From: Cyanobium sp. FGCU52
GTDB lineage: Bacteria; Cyanobacteriota; Cyanobacteriia; PCC-6307; Cyanobiaceae
DNA: 64,000 nucleotides
Assembly: GCA_024958715.1 (NCBI GenBank)
Contig: JANWUS010000018.1
Span: forward strand, 1-64,000
Direction: 5' to 3'
Numbering within the stretch: the stretch's first letter is position 1; each line of letters opens with the position of its first letter. Below the pieces are notes generated by a model. That model did not search any database, was not told where the DNA came from, and saw only the letters and a program-made list of their open reading frames with translations. Made by a program: the position numbers and the translations under genes. This document shows, one piece after another, positions 44,530 through 53,786 of this stretch.

Positions 44530-46110
44530 ATGCCATCGGCCCGCCAGGCCTGCCGGCTGCTGGCCCTGGCCCTGCTGGTGGCCGCCCTCACCGCCTGCCA
44601 GCCCCAGCGGCCCGCCGGCAGCGTGATCGTGGCCACCAAGAACCGCATCGACTCCCTCGATCCCGCCAAGGCCTCGCGGGTGGGGGTGATGCAGGTGCTC
44701 AGCGCGCTGGGCGATCCCCTCTATGCCATCGCCGCCGACGGGCGCATCGAACCCCGCCTGGCGACGGCCCTGCCGCGCCTCAGCGCCGACGGCCTGCGCG
44801 CCCGCATCCCCCTGCGACGGGGCGTCGTCTTCCACGACGGCACCCCCTTCGATGCCGCCGCGATGGTCTTCTCGCTGGAGCGGTTCCGGAAGATCGGCAC
44901 CCTCGGCTACCAGCTCAGCGACCGGGTGGCTGCCGTGCGGGCCACCGGCTCCCATGAGATCGAGCTGGAACTGAAGCAGCCCTTCAGCCCCCTGCCCCGG
45001 CTGCTGAGCGCCATCTTCCTCACGCCGGTGTCGCCCACCGCCTACCGGGCCCACCGCGACGCCCCCCTGGCCAGCCGCTTCGTGGGCACCGGGCCCTACC
45101 GGCTGGCCTCCTGGAGCCCCCAGCAGCAGCGGCTGGTGCCCTGGGAGCGCTACTGGGGCCGGCGGCCCGCCAACGGCGGCCTCGCCCTGGTCACCCTGGG
45201 CAACTCCACCGCCCTCTACGGCGCCCTGCGCAGCGGCGAGGTCGACGTGCTGCTCAACAGCGGCCTGGAGATCGACCACCAGCAGGCCCTGCACCGGGAG
45301 GCGGCCGCCGGCCGGCTGCGCGAAACGGTGGGGCCGGCGATGGAGATCGGCCTCCTCTCCCTGCTCACCGACCAGCCGCCCCTGGCCGATCCGGTGGTGC
45401 GCGAAGCGATCGCCCACAGCCTCGACCGCAGCCTGCTCAGCCGGCGCGTGAGCCTGGACATCCGCCCGCCCCTGCGCCAGCTGATCCCCCCCAGCCTGCC
45501 GGGATCCGACCCTGCGGCCTGGCCGGACTACGACCCGGCCCGCGCCCGCGGCCTGTTCCGCCAGGCGGGCTACTGCCGGGGTCGCCGCCTGGAGCTGCCG
45601 CTCACCTTCCGCTCCGACATTCCCAGCGACCGCCTGTTCGCCCTCACCTGGCAGGCTCAGCTGCGGCGCGACCTCGACGACTGCGTGGCCCTCGAGGTGA
45701 CCGGCATGGAATCCACCACCGCCTACGACCAGCTGGGCAAAGGCTCGCTGGCGCTGTTCTTCTACGACTGGATCGGCGACTACCCCGATGCCGAGAACTT
45801 CCTGGTGCCGCTCCTGGGCTGCAGCAAGGCCAGGGGCGACCGCTGCCTCGAGGGCAACAGCGCCCTGAGCGGCAGCTTCTGGACCAGCCCCGGCCTGGAG
45901 GAGGAGCTTCAGCGCAGCAGCCGGATCGACGGGCCGCAGCGGATCGGTCTGCTGCAGGCGATCCAGCGCCGCACGTCCCGCGCCAACCCCTACCTGCCGG
46001 TGTGGCTGATGGCGCCGGTGGCCTGGGCCCGGCCGGAGCTGAGCCCGCCCCGCTACGACGGATCGGGCCGTGTGCAGCTGGGTGAGCTGCGGCGGGAGGC
46101 GGGCCGATGA
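44530..46110 (+). CDS. ABC transporter substrate-binding lipoprotein, family 5 (peptide/nickel type)
   Basis: Lipobox-like ALTACQ; IDSLDPAKASRVGVMQ; HDGTPFDAAAMVFSLERF; VGTGPYRL. Confidence 0.88.
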   Translation: MPSARQACRLLALALLVAALTACQPQRPAGSVIVATKNRIDSLDPAKASRVGVMQVLSALGDPLYAIAADGRIEPRLATALPRLSADGLRARIPLRRGVVFHDGTPFDAAAMVFSLERFRKIGTLGYQLSDRVAAVRATGSHEIELELKQPFSPLPRLLSAIFLTPVSPTAYRAHRDAPLASRFVGTGPYRLASWSPQQQRLVPWERYWGRRPANGGLALVTLGNSTALYGALRSGEVDVLLNSGLEIDHQQALHREAAAGRLRETVGPAMEIGLLSLLTDQPPLADPVVREAIAHSLDRSLLSRRVSLDIRPPLRQLIPPSLPGSDPAAWPDYDPARARGLFRQAGYCRGRRLELPLTFRSDIPSDRLFALTWQAQLRRDLDDCVALEVTGMESTTAYDQLGKGSLALFFYDWIGDYPDAENFLVPLLGCSKARGDRCLEGNSALSGSFWTSPGLEEELQRSSRIDGPQRIGLLQAIQRRTSRANPYLPVWLMAPVAWARPELSPPRYDGSGRVQLGELRREAGR

Positions 46111-47126
46111 GCCGGCGCCGCGAACTGGCCCGCTACGTCGCCGCCCGGCTGGCCCTGGCGCCGGTGATGCTCTGGCTGCTGGCCAGCCTGGTGTTCCTGC
46201 TGCTGAGGGTGGCGCCGGGGGATCCGATCGATGCCCTGCTGGGACCGAAGGCCCCAGCGGCCGCCAGGGCCGCCCTGCGCCAGCAGCTTGGCCTCGACCG
46301 GCCCCTGCTGGAGCAGTACGGCCACTTCCTGGGCCAGCTGCTCCGCGGCGATCTGGGCACCTCCCAGGCGGCCCAGGAACCGGTGACCGCGATCGTGCGC
46401 GACACGCTGCCCGCCAGCCTGGAACTGGGACTGGTGGCTCTGATCCTCGCGGCGGCGGTTGGCCTGGCGGTGGGCTTCAGCGGCATCGCCCGCCCCGAGG
46501 GGAAGGTGGATCTGGCGGGCCGCCTGTTCGGCATCGGCACCTATGCCCTGCCCCCCTTCTGGGCGGCGATGGTGGTGCAGCTGGTGTTCGCCGTCTGGCT
46601 GGGCTGGCTGCCGGTGGGCGGACGGTTCCCGGCCACCCTGGTACCGCCGAGCGGCAGCGGCTTCTACCTGCTCGACAGCCTGCGGGCCGGCAACCTCCCC
46701 CAGCTGCTCGGCAGCCTGCGCCATCTGGCCCTGCCGGCCGCCACCCTGGCCGTGCTGCTCAGCGGCATCTTCACCAATGCCCTGCGGCTCAACCTGCGGC
46801 GGGCCCTCGGCTCCGACTACGTGGAGGCGGCCCGCAGCCGGGGCCTGAGCGAGCGGCGGGTGGTGCTCCATCACGCCCTGCCCAATGCCCTGCTGCCGGT
46901 GCTCACGATCACCGGCATCACCGTGGCCTCCCTGATCGGCGGCGCCCTGCTGATCGAGGTGACCTTCTCCTGGCCGGGCATCGCCGCGCGGCTGCAGGAG
47001 GCGATCGCCCAGCGCGACTACCCCCTGGTGCAGGGCATCGTGGTGGTGGTGGCGGCCCTGGTGGTGCTGGTCACCGTGGCGGTCGACCTGCTGGTGGCGC
47101 TGCTCGATCCGCGCATCCGCTTCTGA
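46107..47126 (+). CDS. ABC transporter permease, DppB/OppB type
   Basis: RVAPGDPIDALLGPKA; LGLDRPLLEQYGHFLGQLLRGDLGTS; SDYVEAARSRGLSERRVVLHHALPNALLPVLT. Confidence 0.92.
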   Translation: MSRRRELARYVAARLALAPVMLWLLASLVFLLLRVAPGDPIDALLGPKAPAAARAALRQQLGLDRPLLEQYGHFLGQLLRGDLGTSQAAQEPVTAIVRDTLPASLELGLVALILAAAVGLAVGFSGIARPEGKVDLAGRLFGIGTYALPPFWAAMVVQLVFAVWLGWLPVGGRFPATLVPPSGSGFYLLDSLRAGNLPQLLGSLRHLALPAATLAVLLSGIFTNALRLNLRRALGSDYVEAARSRGLSERRVVLHHALPNALLPVLTITGITVASLIGGALLIEVTFSWPGIAARLQEAIAQRDYPLVQGIVVVVAALVVLVTVAVDLLVALLDPRIRF

Positions 47127-47133
47127 GCGCCCG

Positions 47134-48780
47134 CTAGTCGACGCCGGCGTGGATCGCCCGCTCCCAGCGGCGGGCGGTGGAGGGGTCGAGCAGCCAGGCG
47201 CTCACGCCCTGGCGCCGCCGCACCTGCGGCGCCAGGGGTGGGGGCGTCTCCAGGCTGGCGAGGAAGTCGCCGGTGAGGGCAAGCAGCAGGCCCTGCACCA
47301 CCGCGGGATCCTCCCCCACCAGGTCGCTGCCGAGCCGGAACAGCACCTCCTCCTGCCCGGAGACCCGCACCGGCGAGAAGTGGCTGCCGCCGTCCACCAG
47401 CACCAGCCGGCTGCGGCGATGACCGGCGGGCAGGAACAGGGAAAGCTGCTCATCGATCGGCGGGGTGACCAGATCAAGGCCGCCGCCCACCAGCAGCACC
47501 GGCAGCGGCAGGGGGCGCAGGCCCTGATGGGGCCAGAGCAGGCTGCCGAAGGCGTTGTAGGCCACCACGCCCTTCAGTTCGGGGGGGCGGCGGCGGGGAG
47601 CGGGCAGGCTGCCGGCCGGCAGCTGGCACTGGAGCAGGCGCGAGGGGTTGGCGATCGGCAGGCGGCGCAGGGCCCGCTGGCAGCGGGCATCCAGGCCGGG
47701 CTCGGGCACCATCCCCGCCGCCAGCAGCGCGGTGAGGCCCCCCAGCGAGTGCCCCACCAGCACCACGCCGTCGCCTGGCACCTCCAGTCCACCGCTGCGC
47801 CGGGCTTCCAGCACCGCTTCCACGTCGTCGAGGCGGATCGCCAGGGTTTCGGCACCGGGCGGCGGACGCTGTCCCTCCAGGGCGGCCCGCACGGCCTGCG
47901 CATCGCTGCCCGGGTGCTCCATCGCCACCACCGCCCAGCCCCGGGCGGCCAGGTCGGCCGCCAGCCAGCCCAGCTGATCGGTGGTGCCGCCCAGGCCCGG
48001 CATCAGCAGCAGCCACGGACGGGACGCCGCGGGGGCGGCAGGGGAGGGCAGCCAGATCTCCAGGGGCAGGGGCTCGCGGCGATGACTCACCGTCAGGAAA
48101 CTGAGGCGTGGGGCGATGGCGATCGGCGGCGGCTTCGCCTCGTCGGCGGTGGGGGGACCGGCCACCAGCGGCCCCGGCCCCGCGGGCAGGGAGAGGGCGG
48201 CCGGCGAACCCTCCGGCAGGGAGAGGCGCCGCAGGCTGCGCAGGGCCTCCCCCTGGCGTTGCAGCTGGCCGCGCCAGCCATCCGCCAGGGACAGCAGCCC
48301 GTCGAGATCGAGCACCAGCTGGCGGGGTGGCAGCGCCCGCAGCAGTTCGATCGCCGTCACCTCCTGGCGCCGGGCCAGCAGTTCCCGCAGCGTCACGGGC
48401 AGCAGCGCCGTGGTGCTGGAGCCATCGGCGCTGGTGAGCAGTTCGCCGAGGGTGGCGAGCATCTGGCTGCCGGCCCAGCTGTCGAGCACCTGGCGGCCAA
48501 AGCTCTGGTCGCGCAGCAGCGGCGCCTTCAGCAAGGCGCGCAGGTCCTCGCGGCTGCCCGCCTCCAGCAGGCCCAGCCACACCTCCAGGTCGGCGGCGGG
48601 CTCGCGCGCGCCCCGGCTCCAGGCCTCCAGCTGGTCGAGGCGGATGGGAATCGCCAGCCCGTCGAGCCGCAGCTCCAGCAGCTCGGCGGCGCCCGCCCTG
48701 CCTCCCCAGGCCAGCGGCAGGGCCACCAGCAGACTGGCGGCCACGGAACCCAGGCGGCGAAGACGGCTTGAAACAGGCAC
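47134..48780 (-). CDS. Alpha/beta hydrolase with DUF1400-like N-terminal region
   Basis: Signal peptide; LLMPGLGGTTDQLGWLAADLAARGWAVVAMEHPGSDA; VLVGHSLGGLTALLAA. Confidence 0.82.
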   Translation of the reverse strand: MPVSSRLRRLGSVAASLLVALPLAWGGRAGAAELLELRLDGLAIPIRLDQLEAWSRGAREPAADLEVWLGLLEAGSREDLRALLKAPLLRDQSFGRQVLDSWAGSQMLATLGELLTSADGSSTTALLPVTLRELLARRQEVTAIELLRALPPRQLVLDLDGLLSLADGWRGQLQRQGEALRSLRRLSLPEGSPAALSLPAGPGPLVAGPPTADEAKPPPIAIAPRLSFLTVSHRREPLPLEIWLPSPAAPAASRPWLLLMPGLGGTTDQLGWLAADLAARGWAVVAMEHPGSDAQAVRAALEGQRPPPGAETLAIRLDDVEAVLEARRSGGLEVPGDGVVLVGHSLGGLTALLAAGMVPEPGLDARCQRALRRLPIANPSRLLQCQLPAGSLPAPRRRPPELKGVVAYNAFGSLLWPHQGLRPLPLPVLLVGGGLDLVTPPIDEQLSLFLPAGHRRSRLVLVDGGSHFSPVRVSGQEEVLFRLGSDLVGEDPAVVQGLLLALTGDFLASLETPPPLAPQVRRRQGVSAWLLDPSTARRWERAIHAGVD

Positions 48781-50087
48781 AGCGGGTGTCCAGGGCGGGG
48801 TCCTGGTTCCACCAGTTTCCCGCGCCGTTGCAGGAACTGGCAGGGGTGCGGCTGCTGGCCGCCCTGGGAGCCGGCGGCGTGATCTATCTCACGCCGATGG
48901 TGTTCCACCTGGAGGCCTTCAGCGCCCGCAGCGTCACCCAGGGGCTGGCGGCCGCGGCCGTGGCGGGCACCGCCGGCCGGCTGGTCAGCGGTCTGCTGCT
49001 GGATCGGGGGCTGGCGGTCTCGGCTCCGGTTCTGCTGGCCGTGGCGATGGGGTTCCTGGGCGATGTGGTGCTGCTCGGCGCCCAGGGCTTCGGTGGCTAC
49101 CTGATCGGCCAGGTGCTGATGGGCATCGCGGTGGGGCTCTACTGGCCGGCGATCGAGCTGGCGGTGCCCCTGGCCTGTCCGCCCCTGCCCTCCGCCCGGG
49201 CCTTCGCCCTGGTGCGCACCGCCGACGCGGCCGGCATCGCCGCCGGCGCCCTGCTCGGGGCGGCCCTGGCGGCCGCCGGCAGGCTGCGGGGGATCTACGT
49301 GGTGGACATGGGGGCCCTGACCATCCTGGCCCTGGTGCTGCTGCGGCGCCCCCTGCCCACGGCCCCGCCCCGCCGGCACAAGGTGCGGGGCGGCGGGGCG
49401 GGCTGGCTGTTGCCGCTGTTACCGGTGCTGGTGGTGACGGTGCTGGCCACCGGCATGCAGGCCCTGATGCAGAGCGCCCTGCCCCTGGATCTGGTGCGGG
49501 GCGCGCCGATGCGGCCCGCCCTGCCCGAAAGCCTCGGAGCCCTCACGATCGGGCTGCAGCTCAGCCTGCTGCTGGCGCTCCAGTGGCCGGTGGGGCAAGC
49601 CCTGGCCCGCCGGCCCGTGCGCGACGGCCTCGGCCTCGGTCTCGGCGCCTTCGCCCTCGGCAGCCTGCTGCTGGCGCTTTCCGCCCTGCTGCCCTTCGGA
49701 GCGGCCGTGATGATCGCCGCCCAGCTGCCGCTGGCCCTGGCGGAGGCCGCCTTCCTGCCCACCGCCACCGAAGCGATCGTCGAACTCACCCACCCGTCAC
49801 ACCGGGGGCTGGCGTTGGCGCTGTTCTCCCAGTGCTTCGCCCTGAGCGCCTTCGGGGCCCCCCTGCTGGCCGGCTGGCTGCTTGATCTGCAGGGCCATGC
49901 GATCGGCCTGTGGCTGGCCATGGCGGCCCTGCTGCTGCTGAGCCTGGTGCCGGTGGCACGCCTGGAGGGGCTGCAGCGCCGCAACCTGCTGGCGGTCCTC
50001 AGCGGCGAAGGAGAAGGGGGCGATCTTGAGATCCTCTACCGCCTCCCCCTCAAGAACGACACGGACGAAGCGAAACCCCGGGGTTGA
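48768..50087 (+). CDS. Major facilitator superfamily transporter
   Basis: 12-TM-like hydrophobic profile; TAGRLVSGLLLDRG; start may be GTG 48786. Confidence 0.82.
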   Translation: MKQAQRVSRAGSWFHQFPAPLQELAGVRLLAALGAGGVIYLTPMVFHLEAFSARSVTQGLAAAAVAGTAGRLVSGLLLDRGLAVSAPVLLAVAMGFLGDVVLLGAQGFGGYLIGQVLMGIAVGLYWPAIELAVPLACPPLPSARAFALVRTADAAGIAAGALLGAALAAAGRLRGIYVVDMGALTILALVLLRRPLPTAPPRRHKVRGGGAGWLLPLLPVLVVTVLATGMQALMQSALPLDLVRGAPMRPALPESLGALTIGLQLSLLLALQWPVGQALARRPVRDGLGLGLGAFALGSLLLALSALLPFGAAVMIAAQLPLALAEAAFLPTATEAIVELTHPSHRGLALALFSQCFALSAFGAPLLAGWLLDLQGHAIGLWLAMAALLLLSLVPVARLEGLQRRNLLAVLSGEGEGGDLEILYRLPLKNDTDEAKPRG

Positions 50088-50105
50088 GCGATCGGTTCCC
50101 GCCCC

Positions 50106-50318
50106 TCAGCCCGCTGCGCGCCGGGCCGGATCGAAACCCTGCCCGCCCTTGCGCACCCAGGCCTCGTGGGGCAATGGCTCGGTGCCGTACTCCCAGTCGT
50201 CGTAGTCGGGATCGTTGCGGATGCTGCGGTGGACCTCCTTCTGCACCTCGAAGTTGTGGGGCTGGGCCTGGGCACCGTCGATCGGAGCCGGAGAGGCGGC
50301 ATCGGAGGACGGGCTCAT
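50106..50318 (-). CDS. Small hypothetical protein (70 aa)
   Basis: MSPSSDAASPAPIDGAQAQPHNFEVQKEVHRSIRNDPDYDDWEYGTEPLPHEAWVRKGGQGFDPARRAAG; non-repetitive conserved-looking core. Confidence 0.55.
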   Translation of the reverse strand: MSPSSDAASPAPIDGAQAQPHNFEVQKEVHRSIRNDPDYDDWEYGTEPLPHEAWVRKGGQGFDPARRAAG

Positions 50319-50415
50319 GGCGCGGGCGGGAACGCTGGGGCCATTCTCCCCGATCGGCCGACGGGCGGCGTGCCCCGGAACGCAACGTGATGGGGCCGGC
50401 GCCACGTGTGCGCCC

Positions 50416-51300
50416 TCACGAACGGGCGAACCAGCGGGCCAGGGCCGAGACGTCCTCACCGCCGAACCCCCTCGCGATCAGGTCCTCCTCGATCGCCGCC
50501 ACCCGCTCACACACCGGCAGTTCCAGGCCCACCGACGCCGCCTCCTGGAGGGCGATGGCCAGGTCCTTGCGGTGGAGCACCAGCTGGAACCCCAGCGGAT
50601 AGGAGTCGGTGAGCATGTTGGTGGCGCGATGCTCCAGGGCCCAGGAGCCTGCCGCTCCATCCATCAGGGCCCGTCGCACCTGCTCCATCGGAAGGCCCAG
50701 CCGAAGCCCCAAGGCCATCGCCTCCGCCACGGCGGCGTAGCTGCCGGCCACCAGCACCTGGTTCAGCGCCTTCACCCGCTGGCCGGAACCCACGGGGCCG
50801 AAATGGTGGAGGGAGCGCCCCACCAACTCCAGCAGCGGCCGGGCCCGCTCAAGATCCTGCGCGCTGCCCCCCACCAGCACGGAGAGGGTGCCGGCCTCTG
50901 CCCCCTCGGTGCCGCCAGTGACCGGTGCATCGAGATAGGCCACCCCCCGCTCCGCGAGGGCTGCTGCAAGGGACTCGGCGGTGGCGGGGGCAATCGTGGA
51001 GAAGTCCACCACAAGCGAGCCGGGCGCCAGGCAGGCGATCGCCGGATCGGACGCACCTCCCTCCCCCAGCAGCACCGTGCGCACCACCTTGTCGTCGCTC
51101 AGGCAGAGGCAGAGGATCTCGGCGCCGGCCGCCACCGCAGCCGGCGTGGCAGCCCGACGGGCCCCGGCCGCTGCCACCGGCTCCTCACGGGAGCGGTTGC
51201 GGTTGTGCACGGTGAGCGGGACGCCGCCGCGCACCAGCCGCAGGGCCATCGGCGTACCGAGGGCACCGAGACCGAGGAAGGCGGTGGGGGGCAGGGCCAT
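50416..51300 (-). CDS. NAD(P)-dependent beta-hydroxyacid dehydrogenase (3-hydroxyisobutyrate dehydrogenase family)
   Basis: FLGLGALGTPMALRLV; DAPVTGGTEGAEAGTLSVLVGG; GSGQRVKALNQVLVAGSYAAVAEAMAL. Confidence 0.92.
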   Translation of the reverse strand: MALPPTAFLGLGALGTPMALRLVRGGVPLTVHNRNRSREEPVAAAGARRAATPAAVAAGAEILCLCLSDDKVVRTVLLGEGGASDPAIACLAPGSLVVDFSTIAPATAESLAAALAERGVAYLDAPVTGGTEGAEAGTLSVLVGGSAQDLERARPLLELVGRSLHHFGPVGSGQRVKALNQVLVAGSYAAVAEAMALGLRLGLPMEQVRRALMDGAAGSWALEHRATNMLTDSYPLGFQLVLHRKDLAIALQEAASVGLELPVCERVAAIEEDLIARGFGGEDVSALARWFARS

Positions 51301-51323
51301 CGGTGAGACGATTACGGGAAACC

Positions 51324-52052
51324 CTAGTGACCCATTTTCTGAGAGACGGCCTCACACGGCAGGACGTGGGCGCGGGGATCCTTGTCGTTCCAGGCCAGGT
51401 AGGCCGTGCCGGGTTCGGGGCGGCGCAGCGGCAGGGCCGGCTCAACGCTCGGGTTGGCGGGATAAGTGCGGCCGTCGAAGGGCAGCTCGGCGTAGTACCC
51501 GTGGCCGGCATCCACCCGCACGCGGGTGATCAGCTCCTTCCAGCCGTTGCGGGTCCGCTCGGTCACGATCAGCGGGTCCTTGAACAGGCTCATCTGCGTC
51601 ACCAGCTGCAGCCTGCCGGGGCTGGGTTCGCGGAAGATCAGCAGTGGGCAGCCGCCGGTGCCGCAGACCATCGGCCCCAGCACCTGCGCCACCAATTCGG
51701 GCTTGCCGTCGCCATTGAGATCCACCCGGCTCCAGGTGTAGCGATGGGCCGGCAGACGCCCGCATTCGGCCTTGATCCGATGGCGCTTCGCCATCTCCGC
51801 CTCCGCACTGCCGGGATCGGGGCCGTGGCCCTGGCCGTCGTCGATCCGCACCGGGAAGAGGGCCTGGCGCAGGGACGCCTCCAGCGCCCTGCTGGGCTTC
51901 GGCTCCGGAGGCACCGAACGCACCACCGTGGGGCTGGCGCTGGTGAGCGGCTGGGCCCAAGCCGGGAGCAGCGCCAGCGAAAGGAGGACTGCAGCCGGAA
52001 GTGGCCGTGCGATCCGCAAAGGCAAGGGGGCGCGGCGGCGAGAGCGGTCCAT
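51324..52052 (-). CDS. Hypothetical secreted protein
   Basis: Signal-like N-terminus (LPAAVLLSLALLPAWA); YTWSRVDLNGDGKPELVAQVLGPMVCGTGGCPLLIF. Confidence 0.75.
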   Translation of the reverse strand: MDRSRRRAPLPLRIARPLPAAVLLSLALLPAWAQPLTSASPTVVRSVPPEPKPSRALEASLRQALFPVRIDDGQGHGPDPGSAEAEMAKRHRIKAECGRLPAHRYTWSRVDLNGDGKPELVAQVLGPMVCGTGGCPLLIFREPSPGRLQLVTQMSLFKDPLIVTERTRNGWKELITRVRVDAGHGYYAELPFDGRTYPANPSVEPALPLRRPEPGTAYLAWNDKDPRAHVLPCEAVSQKMGH

Positions 52053-52203
52053 CCGGGTGAAGGGAAAGAGAACCTCTTCCTACCGCCTCAGCTGGGGGCC
52101 GGCGATCGACGGATCACCGAAGAGCGGTGAAGGCCTGCGACGGCTGGGCCGGGCCCACGATCGCTTCGCACCCCCTAAGAGGGCTCCTGCGGAGACATGA
52201 CGG

Positions 52204-52812
52204 TCAGCGGTTGTCCGTCTTCACGCTGAGGAACTTGCCGTTGGGGCTGAACTTGCAGTGGAACACCTGCACATCGTTGGCCGGGGTGATGTATTGCCCG
52301 AACACGCGATACCTGCCGTCCGACTCCTTGAGCGCCTTGTTGGTGGTCACACGACCAGGCTTGACATCAAAGGCCTCGGCTGCCTTGCCCTTGCAGAATC
52401 TGGGCATCTCGTTAACGGTGACCCCATCGACCTCTTGAGCAGCGGGCTCGCTCTCCCGCTTGTCTGAGGTCATGATCACTTTGTCAAACTCTCTGTGGCG
52501 ATTGAATTCGCAGTAGAAGAAGAGTGCCTTGCTGCCCTCGGCCGGTGACTGGCCGTAAACGCGGAAATTGCTCCCCTCGCGCTCCACGGGCAGGGTGCTA
52601 ATTTCGCGGGGGCTGATGCTGAATTTCGACGCCGCCTCTCCACGACAGAAGGCCGGCATGTCCGATTCCGGGATGTCGGGGCGACTCTCCTTCCCCTGGA
52701 CGGATCCTGGGGCGATGCAGATGACTCCAGCGAACAGGCAGGCAGCGGAGAGGCCAGGAAAAGAACGGGAAGCCAAGGGAATAGGCAGCATCATTGAGCA
52801 GAATGATATCAC
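52204..52812 (-). CDS. Hypothetical secreted protein with two tandem homologous domains
   Basis: Signal peptide; two [DE]MP.FC[RK]G[EK]AA..F...P......R[VY][FV]G......F.C.F blocks; start uncertain. Confidence 0.75.
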   Translation of the reverse strand: MISFCSMMLPIPLASRSFPGLSAACLFAGVICIAPGSVQGKESRPDIPESDMPAFCRGEAASKFSISPREISTLPVEREGSNFRVYGQSPAEGSKALFFYCEFNRHREFDKVIMTSDKRESEPAAQEVDGVTVNEMPRFCKGKAAEAFDVKPGRVTTNKALKESDGRYRVFGQYITPANDVQVFHCKFSPNGKFLSVKTDNR

Positions 52813-53467
52813 CGGATGAATCTAACATGAAGGCCGCATCCTTGCCCAAGTGTGTGTGCATCAGGTGATGTCCTGCTTGGCAGCAAGCACGTTGTACCTA
52901 CATAGACCTCTGCGAAGAAGCTCATCATGCAACGAAACGAAATCGATGGCCTGGATGTTCTGCGTCCAGCCCCTACCTTCCGCGAGGACAGTCTTCGCAT
53001 AGCCAGCCCTGCCGCCTGAGTGGCCATCGGGGGCAGGAGGGCGTTGAGGCTGGAGCGGTTGGCGTCGGAGGGATCGATCTGGAATCGGGCGGAGAGCAGA
53101 GCTGCGCTGCTAAGCAGAGCAAGTCCCTGCCTCTGGCGTTCAGCTGCCTGAGCCTGGCGTTCTCTTGCTTAAAATGCTCGATTTCTCTCTCGATCTGCTC
53201 GCTTTCGTTCCTGATCCTCTCGAACGGACTCGCTCCTGAGCTCGATCGTTCGCCGCTCGATCTCGCGCTCGGGTCGCCAGTTGAACATCGATAAATAAAG
53301 CCCGCAAAGGAGATAAGGATGAGACCGATGCCCTGGTGGTCACGCCCCAGAAACCGCCGCAGAGGCGGAACGGCTCCCAGGAGATCAGACGAAGGAATCG
53401 CCAAAGCCTGAAAGCCCCATCCCTGGCGAGAGGGCATGGCACGTCTGTCCTGGTCATCGAGCAGGTC

Positions 53468-53722
53468 TCAGGGCTTCGTGGGGTCTTTGAAGCGCGCGGG
53501 AACCATGCGGAACCAGGCCGGTTGCGGCTCAAATCCATACAGCGGCTGGGCCGGCGCTGCCGTGCTCGCCGCCCCCGGCAGGGCGATCATCCGGTGATCG
53601 AGGATCCGCAGTTCGGGGTCGGCACACACGAGCTGACCGCTGGCATAAGTGGGCCTGGCACAGTCCGCCGCACCCTGCTCCGGCGTCGGGGGCACGGCCG
53701 CGGCAGCGAGGCACCAGCCCAA
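53468..53722 (-). CDS. Hypothetical small Cys-containing protein, weak LprI-like motif
   Basis: ADCARPTYASGQLVCADPELRILDHRMIALPG resembles the C..A....VC.DP.L..LD motif of LprI/DUF1311; true start unclear. Confidence 0.45.
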   Translation of the reverse strand: MGWCLAAAAVPPTPEQGAADCARPTYASGQLVCADPELRILDHRMIALPGAASTAAPAQPLYGFEPQPAWFRMVPARFKDPTKP

Positions 53723-53786
53723 GAGAACCGTCGCAAGCGCGGCAGGCAGCAGCGCCTGCGGAAGTGCAGAGGAGGCCCCGATGGAC

